Made by a program: the position numbers and the translations under genes. From an uncultured Kiritimatiellota bacterium (GTDB lineage: Bacteria; Verrucomicrobiota; Kiritimatiellia; RFP12; UBA1067), in NCBI GenBank assembly GCA_934635225.1, contig CAKTYZ010000005.1:118126-182125 (forward strand): 64,000 bases of DNA. Direction: 5' to 3'. A model generated the notes under the pieces. The model did not search any database. It was not told where the DNA came from and saw only the letters and a list, made by a program, of their open reading frames with translations. Shown here piece by piece: positions 43,750 through 52,514 of the stretch (positions are counted from its first letter, which is position 1; every line of letters starts with the position of its first letter).

Positions 43750-44487
43750 TTATGCGAGTTCCTTTGAACGCTGCGCGGCGGCGGCCAGCGTTTTCGCGAT
43801 GATCTTCTTGAAAGACGGTGTCGCGAGATGCTTCATGCCCGCCGCCGTTGTCCCACCCTTCGTGCAAACGCCGTCAATGAACGGCTTCAGCGGCATCTGC
43901 GACTCACGCAGGAACTTCGCCGTGCCATACATCGTCTGCTCGGCCAAAAGGCGCGCAACCGCCGGCTTCAGTCCGAGCGCAATCCCCCCTTCCATCATCG
44001 CCTCCTCCATGTAGGCGAAGTAGGCCGGACCTGACCCCGAGAGCGCCGTGACCGCATCGAAGTCCCTTTCCTTCAGCACAACCGTCGCGCCCGCACCGCC
44101 GAGAATCCGCTCGACTTCGGACAGATGGCGTCTCGGGGCTTTCGGCCCCGGGCAGATTGCGCACATGCCTGCGCCCGCCCGAAGCGCAAGGTTCGGCATG
44201 ACGCGGATGAGATTCACTTTCGCCCCCAAAGCCTGGCGCAGCTTCCGCAACGTCTTTCCCGCGACAATCGAGACAACCGTCTGCTTCGCCGACAGGAACG
44301 GCTTGACCTCCGCCGCGACGGAATCTACGTCTTGCGGACGCACGGCGAGGAAGATAAGTTCGCAAGTCCGCGCGATCTCGACATTGTGGTTATCTTCAAC
44401 CGAAGACAGAAGAGCGGCGGACGCATCCGTCATCGCCGAGAGAATCCCATGGGCCATTTTGCCCGAACCAAGAAAGCCGATTTTCAT
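43750..44487 (-). CDS. proC: Pyrroline-5-carboxylate reductase, short form
   Basis: A 245-residue protein with MKIGFLGSGKMAHGIL at the start, FLAVRPQDVDSV, RVMPNLALRAGAG and the C-terminal signature ALSGSGPAYFAYMEEAM to DGVCTKGGTTAAGM. It makes proline from pyrroline-5-carboxylate. Between the GxGxM loop and AVRP there are about 20 residues fewer than in E. coli ProC. The missing part is the second Rossmann strand and the NADPH 2'-phosphate loop, so cofactor binding may differ. It lies between nadD and the lipid A acyltransferase. Confidence 0.85.
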   Translation of the reverse strand: MKIGFLGSGKMAHGILSAMTDASAALLSSVEDNHNVEIARTCELIFLAVRPQDVDSVAAEVKPFLSAKQTVVSIVAGKTLRKLRQALGAKVNLIRVMPNLALRAGAGMCAICPGPKAPRRHLSEVERILGGAGATVVLKERDFDAVTALSGSGPAYFAYMEEAMMEGGIALGLKPAVARLLAEQTMYGTAKFLRESQMPLKPFIDGVCTKGGTTAAGMKHLATPSFKKIIAKTLAAAAQRSKELA

Positions 44488-44540
44488 GATGACAAGAAGT
44501 TGAGAAGTGAACGAGTGGGAAGGTGAAGCAAGGGGATTTG

Positions 44541-45182
44541 CTAAGGTTTGAGGTAAAGGCGACAATGACAAAGGCCATGATAAGACGGAGCGCGCAACTG
44601 GGACTTAAACTCGTCGCAAGGACAAAAGTACGCGGGCAGTTTCGGCAAACGACACGGGCAGAACCCATTCTTGCGCACAAGACCGGCGCGTACCGTCTTC
44701 ACAAGCCGTGCGTCAGGGTTTAGCGTCACCTTGTTACGCGCAAAAAGCTCACGAATCTCCGTAGACGACTCTTTCGTGCGCGGATAAGCCTTGAATGTGA
44801 CAAGAGACCGAAGCGCGTCAATCTCCTTCCAGCGAGCCAGTCCCACGACTGAATCTTCCCCCATGATGAAGAAGAGTTCGGCCCCGGGGTTCTCAGCGGC
44901 AATCTCTCGGACCGTGTCAATCGCAAAGGACACGCCACCGCGCCGAATCTCGCGTTCGTCAACGACGACCTTCTCCATGCCCGCGAAAGCCGCGCGAACG
45001 AGCTCCAGCCGATCCCAAGGCGGCGTCGGCAGGTCGTCCGACACATCCGCCTTGAACGGACTCACATGCGCGGGAATGACCAACAGCCGATCCAAGACAA
45101 GGTCCGAGATCGCCATCTGCGCGACATTGACATGCCCATAATGGACGGGATTGAAACTGCCACCATAAAGACCGATTCTCAT
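44541..45182 (-). CDS. nadD: Nicotinate-nucleotide adenylyltransferase with Cys-rich C-terminal tail
   Basis: The 213-residue protein starts MRIGLYGGSFNPVHYGHVNVA, the nucleotidyltransferase GxFxPxHxGH motif, and contains FFIMGEDSVVGLARWKEID and ESSTEIRELF, the SxxxR ATP motif. It makes deamido-NAD, the substrate of NadE at 35133. After about residue 170 the usual C-terminus is followed by some 40 residues with CPC, CPC and CHC clusters not typical of NadD. The ATG at 45182 lies seven bases after a -10, so earlier in-frame ATGs (MAIM) are upstream of or at the transcription start. Confidence 0.9.
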   Translation of the reverse strand: MRIGLYGGSFNPVHYGHVNVAQMAISDLVLDRLLVIPAHVSPFKADVSDDLPTPPWDRLELVRAAFAGMEKVVVDEREIRRGGVSFAIDTVREIAAENPGAELFFIMGEDSVVGLARWKEIDALRSLVTFKAYPRTKESSTEIRELFARNKVTLNPDARLVKTVRAGLVRKNGFCPCRLPKLPAYFCPCDEFKSQLRAPSYHGLCHCRLYLKP

Positions 45183-45189
45183 GATCGCC

Positions 45190-45198
45190 ATTATACCA
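45190..45198 (-). promoter_or_regulatory. Extended -10 of nadD, leaderless
   Basis: TGGTATAAT on the minus strand; seven bases separate it from the nadD ATG, giving a leader of about one base. It lies in the 22-nt gap after the GH31 stop. Confidence 0.6.
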
Positions 45199-45204
45199 TA
45201 TTTC

Positions 45205-46878
45205 TTACGACTGACGCTCGAAATAAGGCAGACGTGACAGCGGCGCGACGATCTCAATTGTCGTCGGCCCCGTCACGACCGCGCCGTCGTCACCTTTCCA
45301 AGTGCCGGGCGGAATCACGACCGCACGAGAAGTCGCGCCCTCCTCGACGACCGGCGCGACAAGCAAATCCTCTCCCATCAGGAATTCATCCTGAATCGCG
45401 CCGTAGCCACGCCCCGGATATGCGTATTCCAGATTTCGCATCATCGGCTGGCCGTCCCGTGCCGCCTGCTTCGCCAACGCGACGAACCTTGCGGCGAACT
45501 TCTGGCGAATCGCGACCGCGTCCATCACAATCTTCTGGTTCTCCTCGCCAAGATAGCGCCAGGGCGAGGCCGAGAACTGCATCATCGGGCAAAGGGCCTG
45601 AACCTGCGCCGAACGGACGAACAGCTCTTCCGAGAACGGTGCGCCGGGGAGGAATCTCTGCCACAAGCCGCCGCCGACCATGTCAGGGCAGATGAACGGG
45701 CATCCGACGAATCCCGCGGCAAGCATATCCGGCATAAGGCGCCGAAGGGCTTCCCATGAGTGGTCCTTGTCGTGCAGACGCATGATGACAGGCCTGCCCG
45801 CGAAACCGAAGACGTTGCGGTATTCGCTACCCTTGTGCTTGATCGCGAATTCTCCATAGAGCGCACTTTGCTTCGCGGCGGATGCGGTCGAATCGTGCGC
45901 GTAGGTCTTCGGGGCGCTGCCGCCCTCGCCTGACGTGTCCTTCGTTCCCGCGTAGTACGAGACCGAACCGCCGTCGAACTTGAACCCATCCACGCCAAAG
46001 TCACGCTTCAGGCCTTCCAGCTGCTCGTCGAACCATGCGACCGCATTCGGATGTGTGAAGTCGAGAAGAGCCGAACTGCCGTTCCACCATTTGACTGCCG
46101 CGGGATAGGGCATGCCATAACTGCTTTTCTTCGGGCTTTCGTTAAGGAACCCCCCCTTCGTCGGATAGCCCTTTACGTCATCAGGGTTGACGCCCCAGGC
46201 AATGCGCCGGAACGCCGGCGTGTCCATCGACACCCACGGGCACATCCAAAGCAACACCTTGTAGCCCATCTTGTGGAGCTTCTCGACCATTCCCTTCGGA
46301 TCGGCAAAGCGCGACGGCTCGAACCGCCAGTCGCCATAGCCCGCCTGCCACGTGTCGTCAATCATGAAGACGCCAGGTGGGAAGCCATGGTCAAGCATCG
46401 ACTGCGCGTAGGCAAGGATGTCCTTCTCGTTTTGATGGTAAGTCAACTCGATCCACGTATTGTATTGCGGCGCGGCAAAGTAGAGAAGGTCCGGCTCCTC
46501 GCCCGTCGGGCGATACCAGGTCTTCGCCGCATATTCGAGAGCCTCGCGCAGATTCGCTCCCGCACGCTCCGCCAGGACAATCTCGCCCGCGTCGCTCTTC
46601 AGCGCAATCACGCCGCCGCGAATGTCAGCCCAAACCGGCTCCTCGCACCAAATGGCGCGCCCGCGATCCGAGACAAGAAGCGACTGCGCCTGATGTGCAT
46701 AGTTGTTCTTGCGAAGGTCACAGGTCAACGCGCTTTTCGCCGTAAACGGCATTTTGCGTCCGAAGTCATTGCAAAGCCCCCACCAGCTCTCGTCCGGGAG
46801 CATCTTCACCGTCCGCGTGTCCGCCGAGGCCGTCAACCCCAGCACGACGCAAACAGCGCTCATCAAAGCCTTTTTCAT
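45205..46878 (-). CDS. Secreted GH31 glycoside hydrolase
   Basis: A 557-residue protein with signal peptide MKKALMSAVCVVLGLTASA. The GH31 barrel shows GVFMIDDTWQAGYGDWRFEPSRF, VLLWMCPWVS, DGFKFDGG with the nucleophile aspartate, and CPFICPDMVGGG, DEFLMGEDLLVAPVV. GH31 members are alpha-glucosidases, alpha-xylosidases or alpha-galactosidases and some transglycosidases. Subfamily is not clear; the N-terminal beta-sandwich is short. Last gene of the DUF1080 operon, 46 nt after the dehydrogenase. Confidence 0.87.
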   Translation of the reverse strand: MKKALMSAVCVVLGLTASADTRTVKMLPDESWWGLCNDFGRKMPFTAKSALTCDLRKNNYAHQAQSLLVSDRGRAIWCEEPVWADIRGGVIALKSDAGEIVLAERAGANLREALEYAAKTWYRPTGEEPDLLYFAAPQYNTWIELTYHQNEKDILAYAQSMLDHGFPPGVFMIDDTWQAGYGDWRFEPSRFADPKGMVEKLHKMGYKVLLWMCPWVSMDTPAFRRIAWGVNPDDVKGYPTKGGFLNESPKKSSYGMPYPAAVKWWNGSSALLDFTHPNAVAWFDEQLEGLKRDFGVDGFKFDGGSVSYYAGTKDTSGEGGSAPKTYAHDSTASAAKQSALYGEFAIKHKGSEYRNVFGFAGRPVIMRLHDKDHSWEALRRLMPDMLAAGFVGCPFICPDMVGGGLWQRFLPGAPFSEELFVRSAQVQALCPMMQFSASPWRYLGEENQKIVMDAVAIRQKFAARFVALAKQAARDGQPMMRNLEYAYPGRGYGAIQDEFLMGEDLLVAPVVEEGATSRAVVIPPGTWKGDDGAVVTGPTTIEIVAPLSRLPYFERQS

Positions 46879-46924
46879 CTGTCCAATTCCTTGTTAATCG
46901 CCAAAACGGCCTGTCGCGGATTTC

Positions 46925-48538
46925 CTACACCAGTTCGGACTGCAACAGACGACGCGCCGCACCCGGACCTTCGAGCAGCCTCTTGAAGTATCCCTCGATC
47001 CTGTCGGCCAGCGGCGTCTTCGTGTAGTCCACATGGAAAAGAGACTCGTTCGCGAGAAGCGGACGCAGCTCGCCCTTGTAGGACGCGGGGTCGTTCCAGA
47101 CGACGCCCGCCAGCTTTGACTGGAACTCCTCCTTTAACGGATCCGCCGAAACGTCAATCGGCTCGCCCCTGTCATTGACGGCAAGGAGATAGCGGAACCA
47201 CCCCGCAATCGCAAGCGGAATGGCGACCAGTTCGCTGAGATCGCGCCCGACCGCCAGCGAACTCTTGACCGTCTCGCCAAAGCGAATGCCGACCTTCTGC
47301 GACGTGTCGGTTGCGATGCGACGCGGGTCATCCGGCATGAACGGGTTTGGCAGGCGTTCGTTCACGACTTCGTCGATGAACGCCTTCGGCGAGAGGATCT
47401 TCGGATCGACCACGACGGGAAGCCCCTCGACATAGCCCAGTCGCTTGACGAGCTTGACGATGTCCGCGTCCTTCATCTCCTCGCAGATAAGCGTGTAGCC
47501 AAGAAGACAGCCGTACATCGACATCGCCGTGTGAAGCGGGTTGAGACACGTCGTGACCTTCATCGTCTCGGTCATGTTCACCGTGGCGCGGTCGCAGAAG
47601 TAGACGCCCGCCTTCTCCAGCGGCGGTCGCCCGTTCGGGAAATTGTCCTCGACGACGAGATACTGGGGCTTCTCGGCGTTCACGAACGGCGCGATGAACG
47701 TCTTCTTCGAGGTGATGATCGGAGACATGTCCTCAATGCCGTCCTCAGTGAGCGTCTTCTCGACCATGGGATGCGGTCGTGGCGTGATCTTGTCGATCAT
47801 CGACCACGGGAACGAGACCTTCGCCTCATCATTGAGATAAGACAGGAACGCTTCCGACACGAAGCCGTTCTTCTGCCATGCGGCGGCGATCTCAAGGACC
47901 GACCGCTTCAGCTTCTCGCCGTTGTGCGAGCAATTGTCCATCGAGACGACCGCAAGCGGCAGCCGCCCGGCGTTGAACCGCTCCCAGAGAAGCGCACAGA
48001 CGATTGCCATCGCGTGGCGGGCTGACGCGGGGCCGTCCTTCATGTCGGCTTCGACGACGGGAAGAAACGTGCCATCCGGCATGCGGAGCGCGTAGCCTTT
48101 CTCGGTAATCGTAAACGAGAGCATCTTCAGGGACGGCGCACGGAACATCTCCTTCAGCCGCGCGGCGGACGCCGGATCGGCGAAATTCACCTTCAGTCCT
48201 TCAGCCACGCCGGCGAGGACCTCGCGCGTCGTCGTTCCGTCCGGGTTCAGCAGCACGTTCAGCGTAAGGGAGTCGAACGGCGTGTAGATCCGGTCGATGA
48301 CATCGTAGTCGAACGTGTCGCAGGCAATGATTCCCGTCTGCGCGAGCCCCTCGTTCAGGAGCCGCTGGTTCAGCGAACCGATAAAGCCGCGAAAGATGTT
48401 GCCCGCGCCGAAGTGCACCCATTCGGGCGTCGCCCGCGTCTGCGCACGCACGGCGGCAATGTCGAACTTCGGCAGCGCCACATGGGCCGCGTGCCAGGTT
48501 TCCGCCTCATTCCGAATCGAATCAAGACACAGTTTCAT
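46925..48538 (-). CDS. Mannitol dehydrogenase family oxidoreductase (fructuronate reductase-like)
   Basis: A 537-residue protein with the N-terminal Rossmann motif VHFGAGNIFRGFIG and the catalytic block KVTTCLNPLHTAMS (Lys, Asn, His) of polyol-specific long-chain dehydrogenases. MDNCSHNGEKL is also typical. Family members reduce fructuronate or tagaturonate or oxidise mannitol and arabitol. Placement between a DUF1080 protein and a GH31 enzyme suggests use of a sugar or uronate released by these. AAGGAG lies about 8 nt before the ATG. Confidence 0.88.
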   Translation of the reverse strand: MKLCLDSIRNEAETWHAAHVALPKFDIAAVRAQTRATPEWVHFGAGNIFRGFIGSLNQRLLNEGLAQTGIIACDTFDYDVIDRIYTPFDSLTLNVLLNPDGTTTREVLAGVAEGLKVNFADPASAARLKEMFRAPSLKMLSFTITEKGYALRMPDGTFLPVVEADMKDGPASARHAMAIVCALLWERFNAGRLPLAVVSMDNCSHNGEKLKRSVLEIAAAWQKNGFVSEAFLSYLNDEAKVSFPWSMIDKITPRPHPMVEKTLTEDGIEDMSPIITSKKTFIAPFVNAEKPQYLVVEDNFPNGRPPLEKAGVYFCDRATVNMTETMKVTTCLNPLHTAMSMYGCLLGYTLICEEMKDADIVKLVKRLGYVEGLPVVVDPKILSPKAFIDEVVNERLPNPFMPDDPRRIATDTSQKVGIRFGETVKSSLAVGRDLSELVAIPLAIAGWFRYLLAVNDRGEPIDVSADPLKEEFQSKLAGVVWNDPASYKGELRPLLANESLFHVDYTKTPLADRIEGYFKRLLEGPGAARRLLQSELV

Positions 48539-48571
48539 TCTCGTCTCCTTCTGAACCGCGTTCCGCCTGAC

Positions 48572-49678
48572 TTACTTCGCAAGCTTCTGATTCGCGTCAA
48601 TGATCTTGTTGCGGATCAGCACGTCAAGGGCCTTGTTGACGGACTCGATCTCCTTCGCGTCGCCCGGCTTCGCCCGATAGGCCTTGAGAGCCGCTTCGAA
48701 CGCGGCCTTGTACACGCCCTCGTTCGCATACGAAACGACCTCGGCCAGGGCCTTCACGTTCGCCGCAGTCCCCTTTTCCGGGCTTTCGATCTTCGCGAAG
48801 AGCCGCGCCGCGGTCTCGCGACGGAGCTTCATGACTTCCTTCTCGTCAGCGGAAAGCGCACTGTGCGTCTTGTTGTCCCAGCGCGACGCGAGCGGACGGT
48901 ACCAGATGTTGCGGAACTGGACGACGCACCCATGGTCCTGAAGCGAGAGCGGACCGACCTTCTCGTGCGGCGCAAGCGGACGGCGACGGCAATGCGTCGT
49001 CAAGCCTTCCATCTCCCAGTGGTCCTGGACAAGAACGCCATTGAAGAACACCGACACGCTGCCGGGGTGGACAAGCTTGAAACCATCCCAAATCGGCTGA
49101 TGGAAGACGATGTCATAGACCTGCCATTCGCCCGGCTTGCGCGCGGGATTGACGAGCGGCGGATTCTCGGCATAGACAGAGCCGGCCTGACCATCGGCAT
49201 AGTTGTCAACAAAACCGTCCTTCCCGTCCAGCTCGCGCGAGGTGTAATACGACTCAAGGACCTGAATCTCGTAGTTGTTCATCAGAAAGACGCCGGAATT
49301 GCCGCGCATCTGAGGTCCTTTGTCCGCATAGAGCTGATTCGGATCGTGCCGATACTCAATGTGAAGTTGGCAGTCGCCGAACTGGGCGCGAGTGAAGATC
49401 GAGCCGCCGTTCTTCCATCCGGGAACCGTGTAGAAGTACCCTTCGGACGAATAGCTCCACCCTGAGACGTTCCCCTTTGCGTCGCGCCAGTTCTTCTTGA
49501 ACGATTCTTGCGTGCCGTCAAAGAGGACGATCGCGTCCGATGGCGGCTGACCCGGCTCTTTCGCCGGCGTGACTTTAGTCGGTTTCGGACGATTCCAGTC
49601 ATGGACCGCCCAAGCGTGTTTCGCATCCGGCGTATCGCCGTAAAGCGCCGCGAAAACCAACAGTGAACTCAACGTCAT
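48572..49678 (-). CDS. DUF1080 protein (3-keto-disaccharide hydrolase-like), secreted
   Basis: A 368-residue protein with a short N-terminal hydrophobic stretch (LSSLLVFAALYG), then the concanavalin-like DUF1080 domain: AIVLFDGTQESFKKNW, GDCQLHIEYRHDP, GNSGVFLMNNYEIQVLESY and EWQVYDIVFHQP. A helical C-terminal tail of about 100 residues follows. DUF1080 proteins of Bacteroidetes hydrolyse 3-keto-glycosides; many others are untested. AAGGAG lies about 9 nt before the ATG, and it heads the three-gene catabolic operon. Confidence 0.83.
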   Translation of the reverse strand: MTLSSLLVFAALYGDTPDAKHAWAVHDWNRPKPTKVTPAKEPGQPPSDAIVLFDGTQESFKKNWRDAKGNVSGWSYSSEGYFYTVPGWKNGGSIFTRAQFGDCQLHIEYRHDPNQLYADKGPQMRGNSGVFLMNNYEIQVLESYYTSRELDGKDGFVDNYADGQAGSVYAENPPLVNPARKPGEWQVYDIVFHQPIWDGFKLVHPGSVSVFFNGVLVQDHWEMEGLTTHCRRRPLAPHEKVGPLSLQDHGCVVQFRNIWYRPLASRWDNKTHSALSADEKEVMKLRRETAARLFAKIESPEKGTAANVKALAEVVSYANEGVYKAAFEAALKAYRAKPGDAKEIESVNKALDVLIRNKIIDANQKLAK

Positions 49679-49728
49679 GTTTTATCTCCTTTTAATGTGT
49701 CTAAACTGTCTGAACGGATATGCAGGGA

Positions 49729-49757
49729 ATGATATCATTTTCCTCTTTTCTTTTCAA
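49729..49757 (-). promoter_or_regulatory. Promoter of the DUF1080 operon
   Basis: TTGAAA (49757-49752), 17 nt, TATCAT (49734-49729) preceded by TGA. The -10 region is also a perfect 12-bp palindrome AATGATATCATT (49729-49740 region), so it may double as an operator. Confidence 0.55.
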
Positions 49758-49783
49758 CGCGCAAAGGCGTCTCGCCGCGCCCT

Positions 49784-51136
49784 TTAGACCAGCTTGATTC
49801 GCCGCCAATGGCCGAGCCGCCAACGAACGACCGAACCAATGCTGATGACGACGACGTAGACGATCATCGTGCCCCAAAGCGCAGGCATCGTGTTGTGCAC
49901 GCGCCGCACGAAGAAGACCAGCGGCAGCCAGAGGACAAAGGCGTTGAACAGCATCCACCCCATCACGAACTTCGTGTCGCCCGCGCCCTTCAGCGCACCC
50001 GAGAGGATGATGTCCGCCGCGTCGAACAGCATCCAGGCGGACATCAGGCAGAGAAGCGTCGTGCCCAGCGCGCGGAATGCCGCCGGATCCGTCAAGTCGG
50101 GCGAGGCGTAGAGCGCGAGGATGGGCTGACGAAAGGCCAGGACGGCCAGACACGCGGCAAGCGTAAAGCCCAGTCCGAGAATCATCGTCCGTCGAAGCGC
50201 CACGGCAGCCGCCGCATCGTCACCGCGCCCGCGCGCCTGTCCGACCAGCGTCTGCGCACCCAGCGCGAAGCCCATCATCGGCGCGAAGATGAGGTAATTC
50301 ACCGTGAAGCAGGCGTTTGACACGGCGAAGGCCTCGCCTCCGACCTGCCCCGTGACGAAGACGAAGATCGTGAACGAGAGCATGTTCAGCACCTCATACC
50401 CGCCTGCTGGAATACCGAAGCGCAAGATCCGCCACGCGAGCGTCCGCACGTTGGGCCGTCCGAAGTCCGCGAAAACGCCCGCCCGCCGCAGGACGAGTCC
50501 CAAGACGGCGCACTGCACGCCCCATGCGGCGACCGTCGCCCAAGCCGCGCCGGCAATGCCCTGCGGGGCGAGCGTCAGGCGGACGCCAAACGCCGAGGCG
50601 TCGATGCCGAAGATCAACAGGGGGTCGAGCGCGACATTGAGGACATTCCCGGCCAGATTCACCCAAAAGACCAGTCGCGTGCGCCCGCGTCCCGTCAGGT
50701 AGGAAATGGCCGCCATCTGGAGATAGACAAAGACCGACCCCAGCATCTGAATGTCAAAGTACGTCCGCTCCATCGCGGCCATTGACGGCGAGTCCGCCGT
50801 CCGCACGAGAATCCAGTCGCCCAAGCCGCAGACGGGAATCATTGGCACAAGCGACAAAAGCGCGATCCAGACGGCGGCGGCAAAGCTCTGCCGGCAGCCC
50901 TCCTCATCACGTGCGCCATGGTATTGCGCAACAAAGACGCCGGAATAGCCGACAACCGCCTGAAAGAAGGAGAAAAAGACCCATGCGAGCGTCGTCGCCG
51001 GCAAGACGGCCTCCAGCGCACTAACCGAATGGCGCGCCAGAAATGCCCGGTCAACGGACTGCATGACCGCCGTGTTGACCATGCCAAGAGCCAATGGCCA
51101 AACAAGTTTCACGATATCCAGATAAGGTCTCAGCAT
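49784..51136 (-). CDS. MATE-family efflux transporter
   Basis: A 450-residue protein of twelve hydrophobic segments in two similar halves. N-half: VWPLALGMVNTAVMQSVDRAFLARHSVSALEAVLPA; C-half: RFGIPAGGYEVLNMLSFTIFVFVTGQVGGEAFAVSN and GFALGAQTLVGQARGRGD. MATE proteins export cationic drugs or metabolites in exchange for sodium or protons. The ATG at 51136 has a purine-rich site and follows trmL by 17 nt. Confidence 0.92.
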   Translation of the reverse strand: MLRPYLDIVKLVWPLALGMVNTAVMQSVDRAFLARHSVSALEAVLPATTLAWVFFSFFQAVVGYSGVFVAQYHGARDEEGCRQSFAAAVWIALLSLVPMIPVCGLGDWILVRTADSPSMAAMERTYFDIQMLGSVFVYLQMAAISYLTGRGRTRLVFWVNLAGNVLNVALDPLLIFGIDASAFGVRLTLAPQGIAGAAWATVAAWGVQCAVLGLVLRRAGVFADFGRPNVRTLAWRILRFGIPAGGYEVLNMLSFTIFVFVTGQVGGEAFAVSNACFTVNYLIFAPMMGFALGAQTLVGQARGRGDDAAAAVALRRTMILGLGFTLAACLAVLAFRQPILALYASPDLTDPAAFRALGTTLLCLMSAWMLFDAADIILSGALKGAGDTKFVMGWMLFNAFVLWLPLVFFVRRVHNTMPALWGTMIVYVVVISIGSVVRWRLGHWRRIKLV

Positions 51137-51153
51137 CTCTATCCGCCGCCCCT

Positions 51154-51627
51154 TCAGCCCCGCGTCAACTGGCGATAGCACTCGTAGGCCGCGACGGACA
51201 CCGCATTCGAGAGGTTGATCGACCGCGCGTAAGCCCCCGGCATCGGAATCTTGAAGAGACGGTCCGCATAACGCACGTAGAAGTCCTTCGGGAGCCCATG
51301 CCCTTCGTTCCCGAAGACCAACGCGTCCCCGGGCGCGAAGGTACAGTCATAGAGCGAGCGTTCCCCATGTGTCGAGAGAAAGAAGAGCCGACGCGGGCGT
51401 TCCGTCTCCAAATACTCCTCCCACGTGTCGTGAATCGCCTTCTCAAGATGCGGCCAATAATCCAGACCCGCACGGGCTATGGACTTGTCATCCAGACAAA
51501 AGCCCAGCGGACGAATCAAGTTCAGCTTGACACCCAACCCAACGCACAAACGCCCGATTGCCCCCGTATTATGGGGAATCTCGGGGCGCATCAAGACAAT
51601 CGAGAAACTTCCGCGCTGTCCGCTCAT
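51154..51627 (-). CDS. trmL: tRNA (cytidine/uridine-2'-O)-methyltransferase, TrmL-like
   Basis: A 157-residue SPOUT methyltransferase: VLMRPEIPHNTGAIGRLC, LVFGNEGHGLPKDF and SINLSNAVSVAAYECYRQL form the trefoil-knot SAM site. TrmL methylates the wobble ribose of tRNA-Leu. Length matches the family (about 155). ATG at 51627 is chosen over an in-frame GTG nine bases upstream. Co-transcribed with the MATE gene. Confidence 0.9.
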   Translation of the reverse strand: MSGQRGSFSIVLMRPEIPHNTGAIGRLCVGLGVKLNLIRPLGFCLDDKSIARAGLDYWPHLEKAIHDTWEEYLETERPRRLFFLSTHGERSLYDCTFAPGDALVFGNEGHGLPKDFYVRYADRLFKIPMPGAYARSINLSNAVSVAAYECYRQLTRG

Positions 51628-51696
51628 TGCCAGCACATCACTTGAATCTTACAAGCTGCCATAACGGAAACGGGTATCGGCTTGGCGAGCGCCTTC

Positions 51697-51719
51697 CCGC
51701 TGCCGTCCTGCGGCAGCGG
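51697..51719 (-). other. Strong hairpin downstream of the restriction endonuclease gene
   Basis: Perfect nine-base arms CCGCTGCCG and CGGCAGCGG with a five-base loop, 43 nt past the endonuclease stop on the minus strand. No T run follows. Possibly a transcript-end stabiliser at the boundary of the restriction-modification cassette. Confidence 0.45.
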
Positions 51720-51761
51720 AAATCATCTTCCTTCGGCAACTTGGTTTTGCGTCCATCCCCA

Positions 51762-52502
51762 CTACTTCACAACCTCAATCCACGACGGATCGAACTTGAT
51801 TGCCGTCAGGAAATCGTCCTTATCCAATTTTGGCGGTTTCCTGATGCGCAGTTTCAACCTGTTCTCAGGAGCGGTAGTGGAAATCGTGAATTGCGACCCG
51901 TGCGGTTGCCAAGTGAATTTCTTCTTGTCTGTCATCCGCTCGTACCCTTCAAGATTCTCGTGCGAATTCCATTCCCAATAGTAGTCTTCGGGAAGGAAAC
52001 GCAATGCCTCCTCTTCAAAAACAGAAACGGTCTCCAGCCCTTCGCCCTTGATGAGCACAACCGTTCGCGTAGTTGCAAACTTTTTGCGGACTTCTGTGAT
52101 TCTTCCGTTCCAGATGCCAAGGATCATCTCGCCAAGGCGATTAGGGTCTTCGCTGTGGACATTCTCAACATCGAAGGAATAGTCTGGCGAATTGCGTCCA
52201 CTGATCAATCGGATATTTCGGACTGTGAACGGATTTTTATTCTTCACGGTCTTTGCGCTCCATGCCATCTGCTTCAACTGTACATCATCCAGCCCAACAT
52301 TTGATGGATGCCATTCCGCGCCAATGCACCGAGCAAAAATCTCCTCCCAATCCTCGCCCTCAATTTTTGGGATATCACGAGTGGCGAGAAGATAAACGAT
52401 TTCGCGCCCCAATGCCAACGCAAAACCATTTGGAAATTGTCCCAATGGATATTCGGGCTGGTACTTTTCTACTGACCTCAGTTTTGGCGAATTGTTTTTC
52501 AT
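51762..52502 (-). CDS. Putative type II restriction endonuclease
   Basis: I do not recognise the family of this 246-residue protein by sequence. It starts 12 nt after a cytosine-5 methyltransferase, the usual arrangement of a type II restriction-modification pair. A candidate PD-(D/E)xK core is LDDVQLKQMAWSAKTVK near residues 70-85, with acidic residues preceding an SAK motif. GC content counted over 60 bases was about 45 percent, lower than neighbouring genes near 60 percent, indicating transfer. It could instead be another methyltransferase-linked protein. Confidence 0.6.
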   Translation of the reverse strand: MKNNSPKLRSVEKYQPEYPLGQFPNGFALALGREIVYLLATRDIPKIEGEDWEEIFARCIGAEWHPSNVGLDDVQLKQMAWSAKTVKNKNPFTVRNIRLISGRNSPDYSFDVENVHSEDPNRLGEMILGIWNGRITEVRKKFATTRTVVLIKGEGLETVSVFEEEALRFLPEDYYWEWNSHENLEGYERMTDKKKFTWQPHGSQFTISTTAPENRLKLRIRKPPKLDKDDFLTAIKFDPSWIEVVK

Positions 52503-52514
52503 GGCTTTCTCCTG

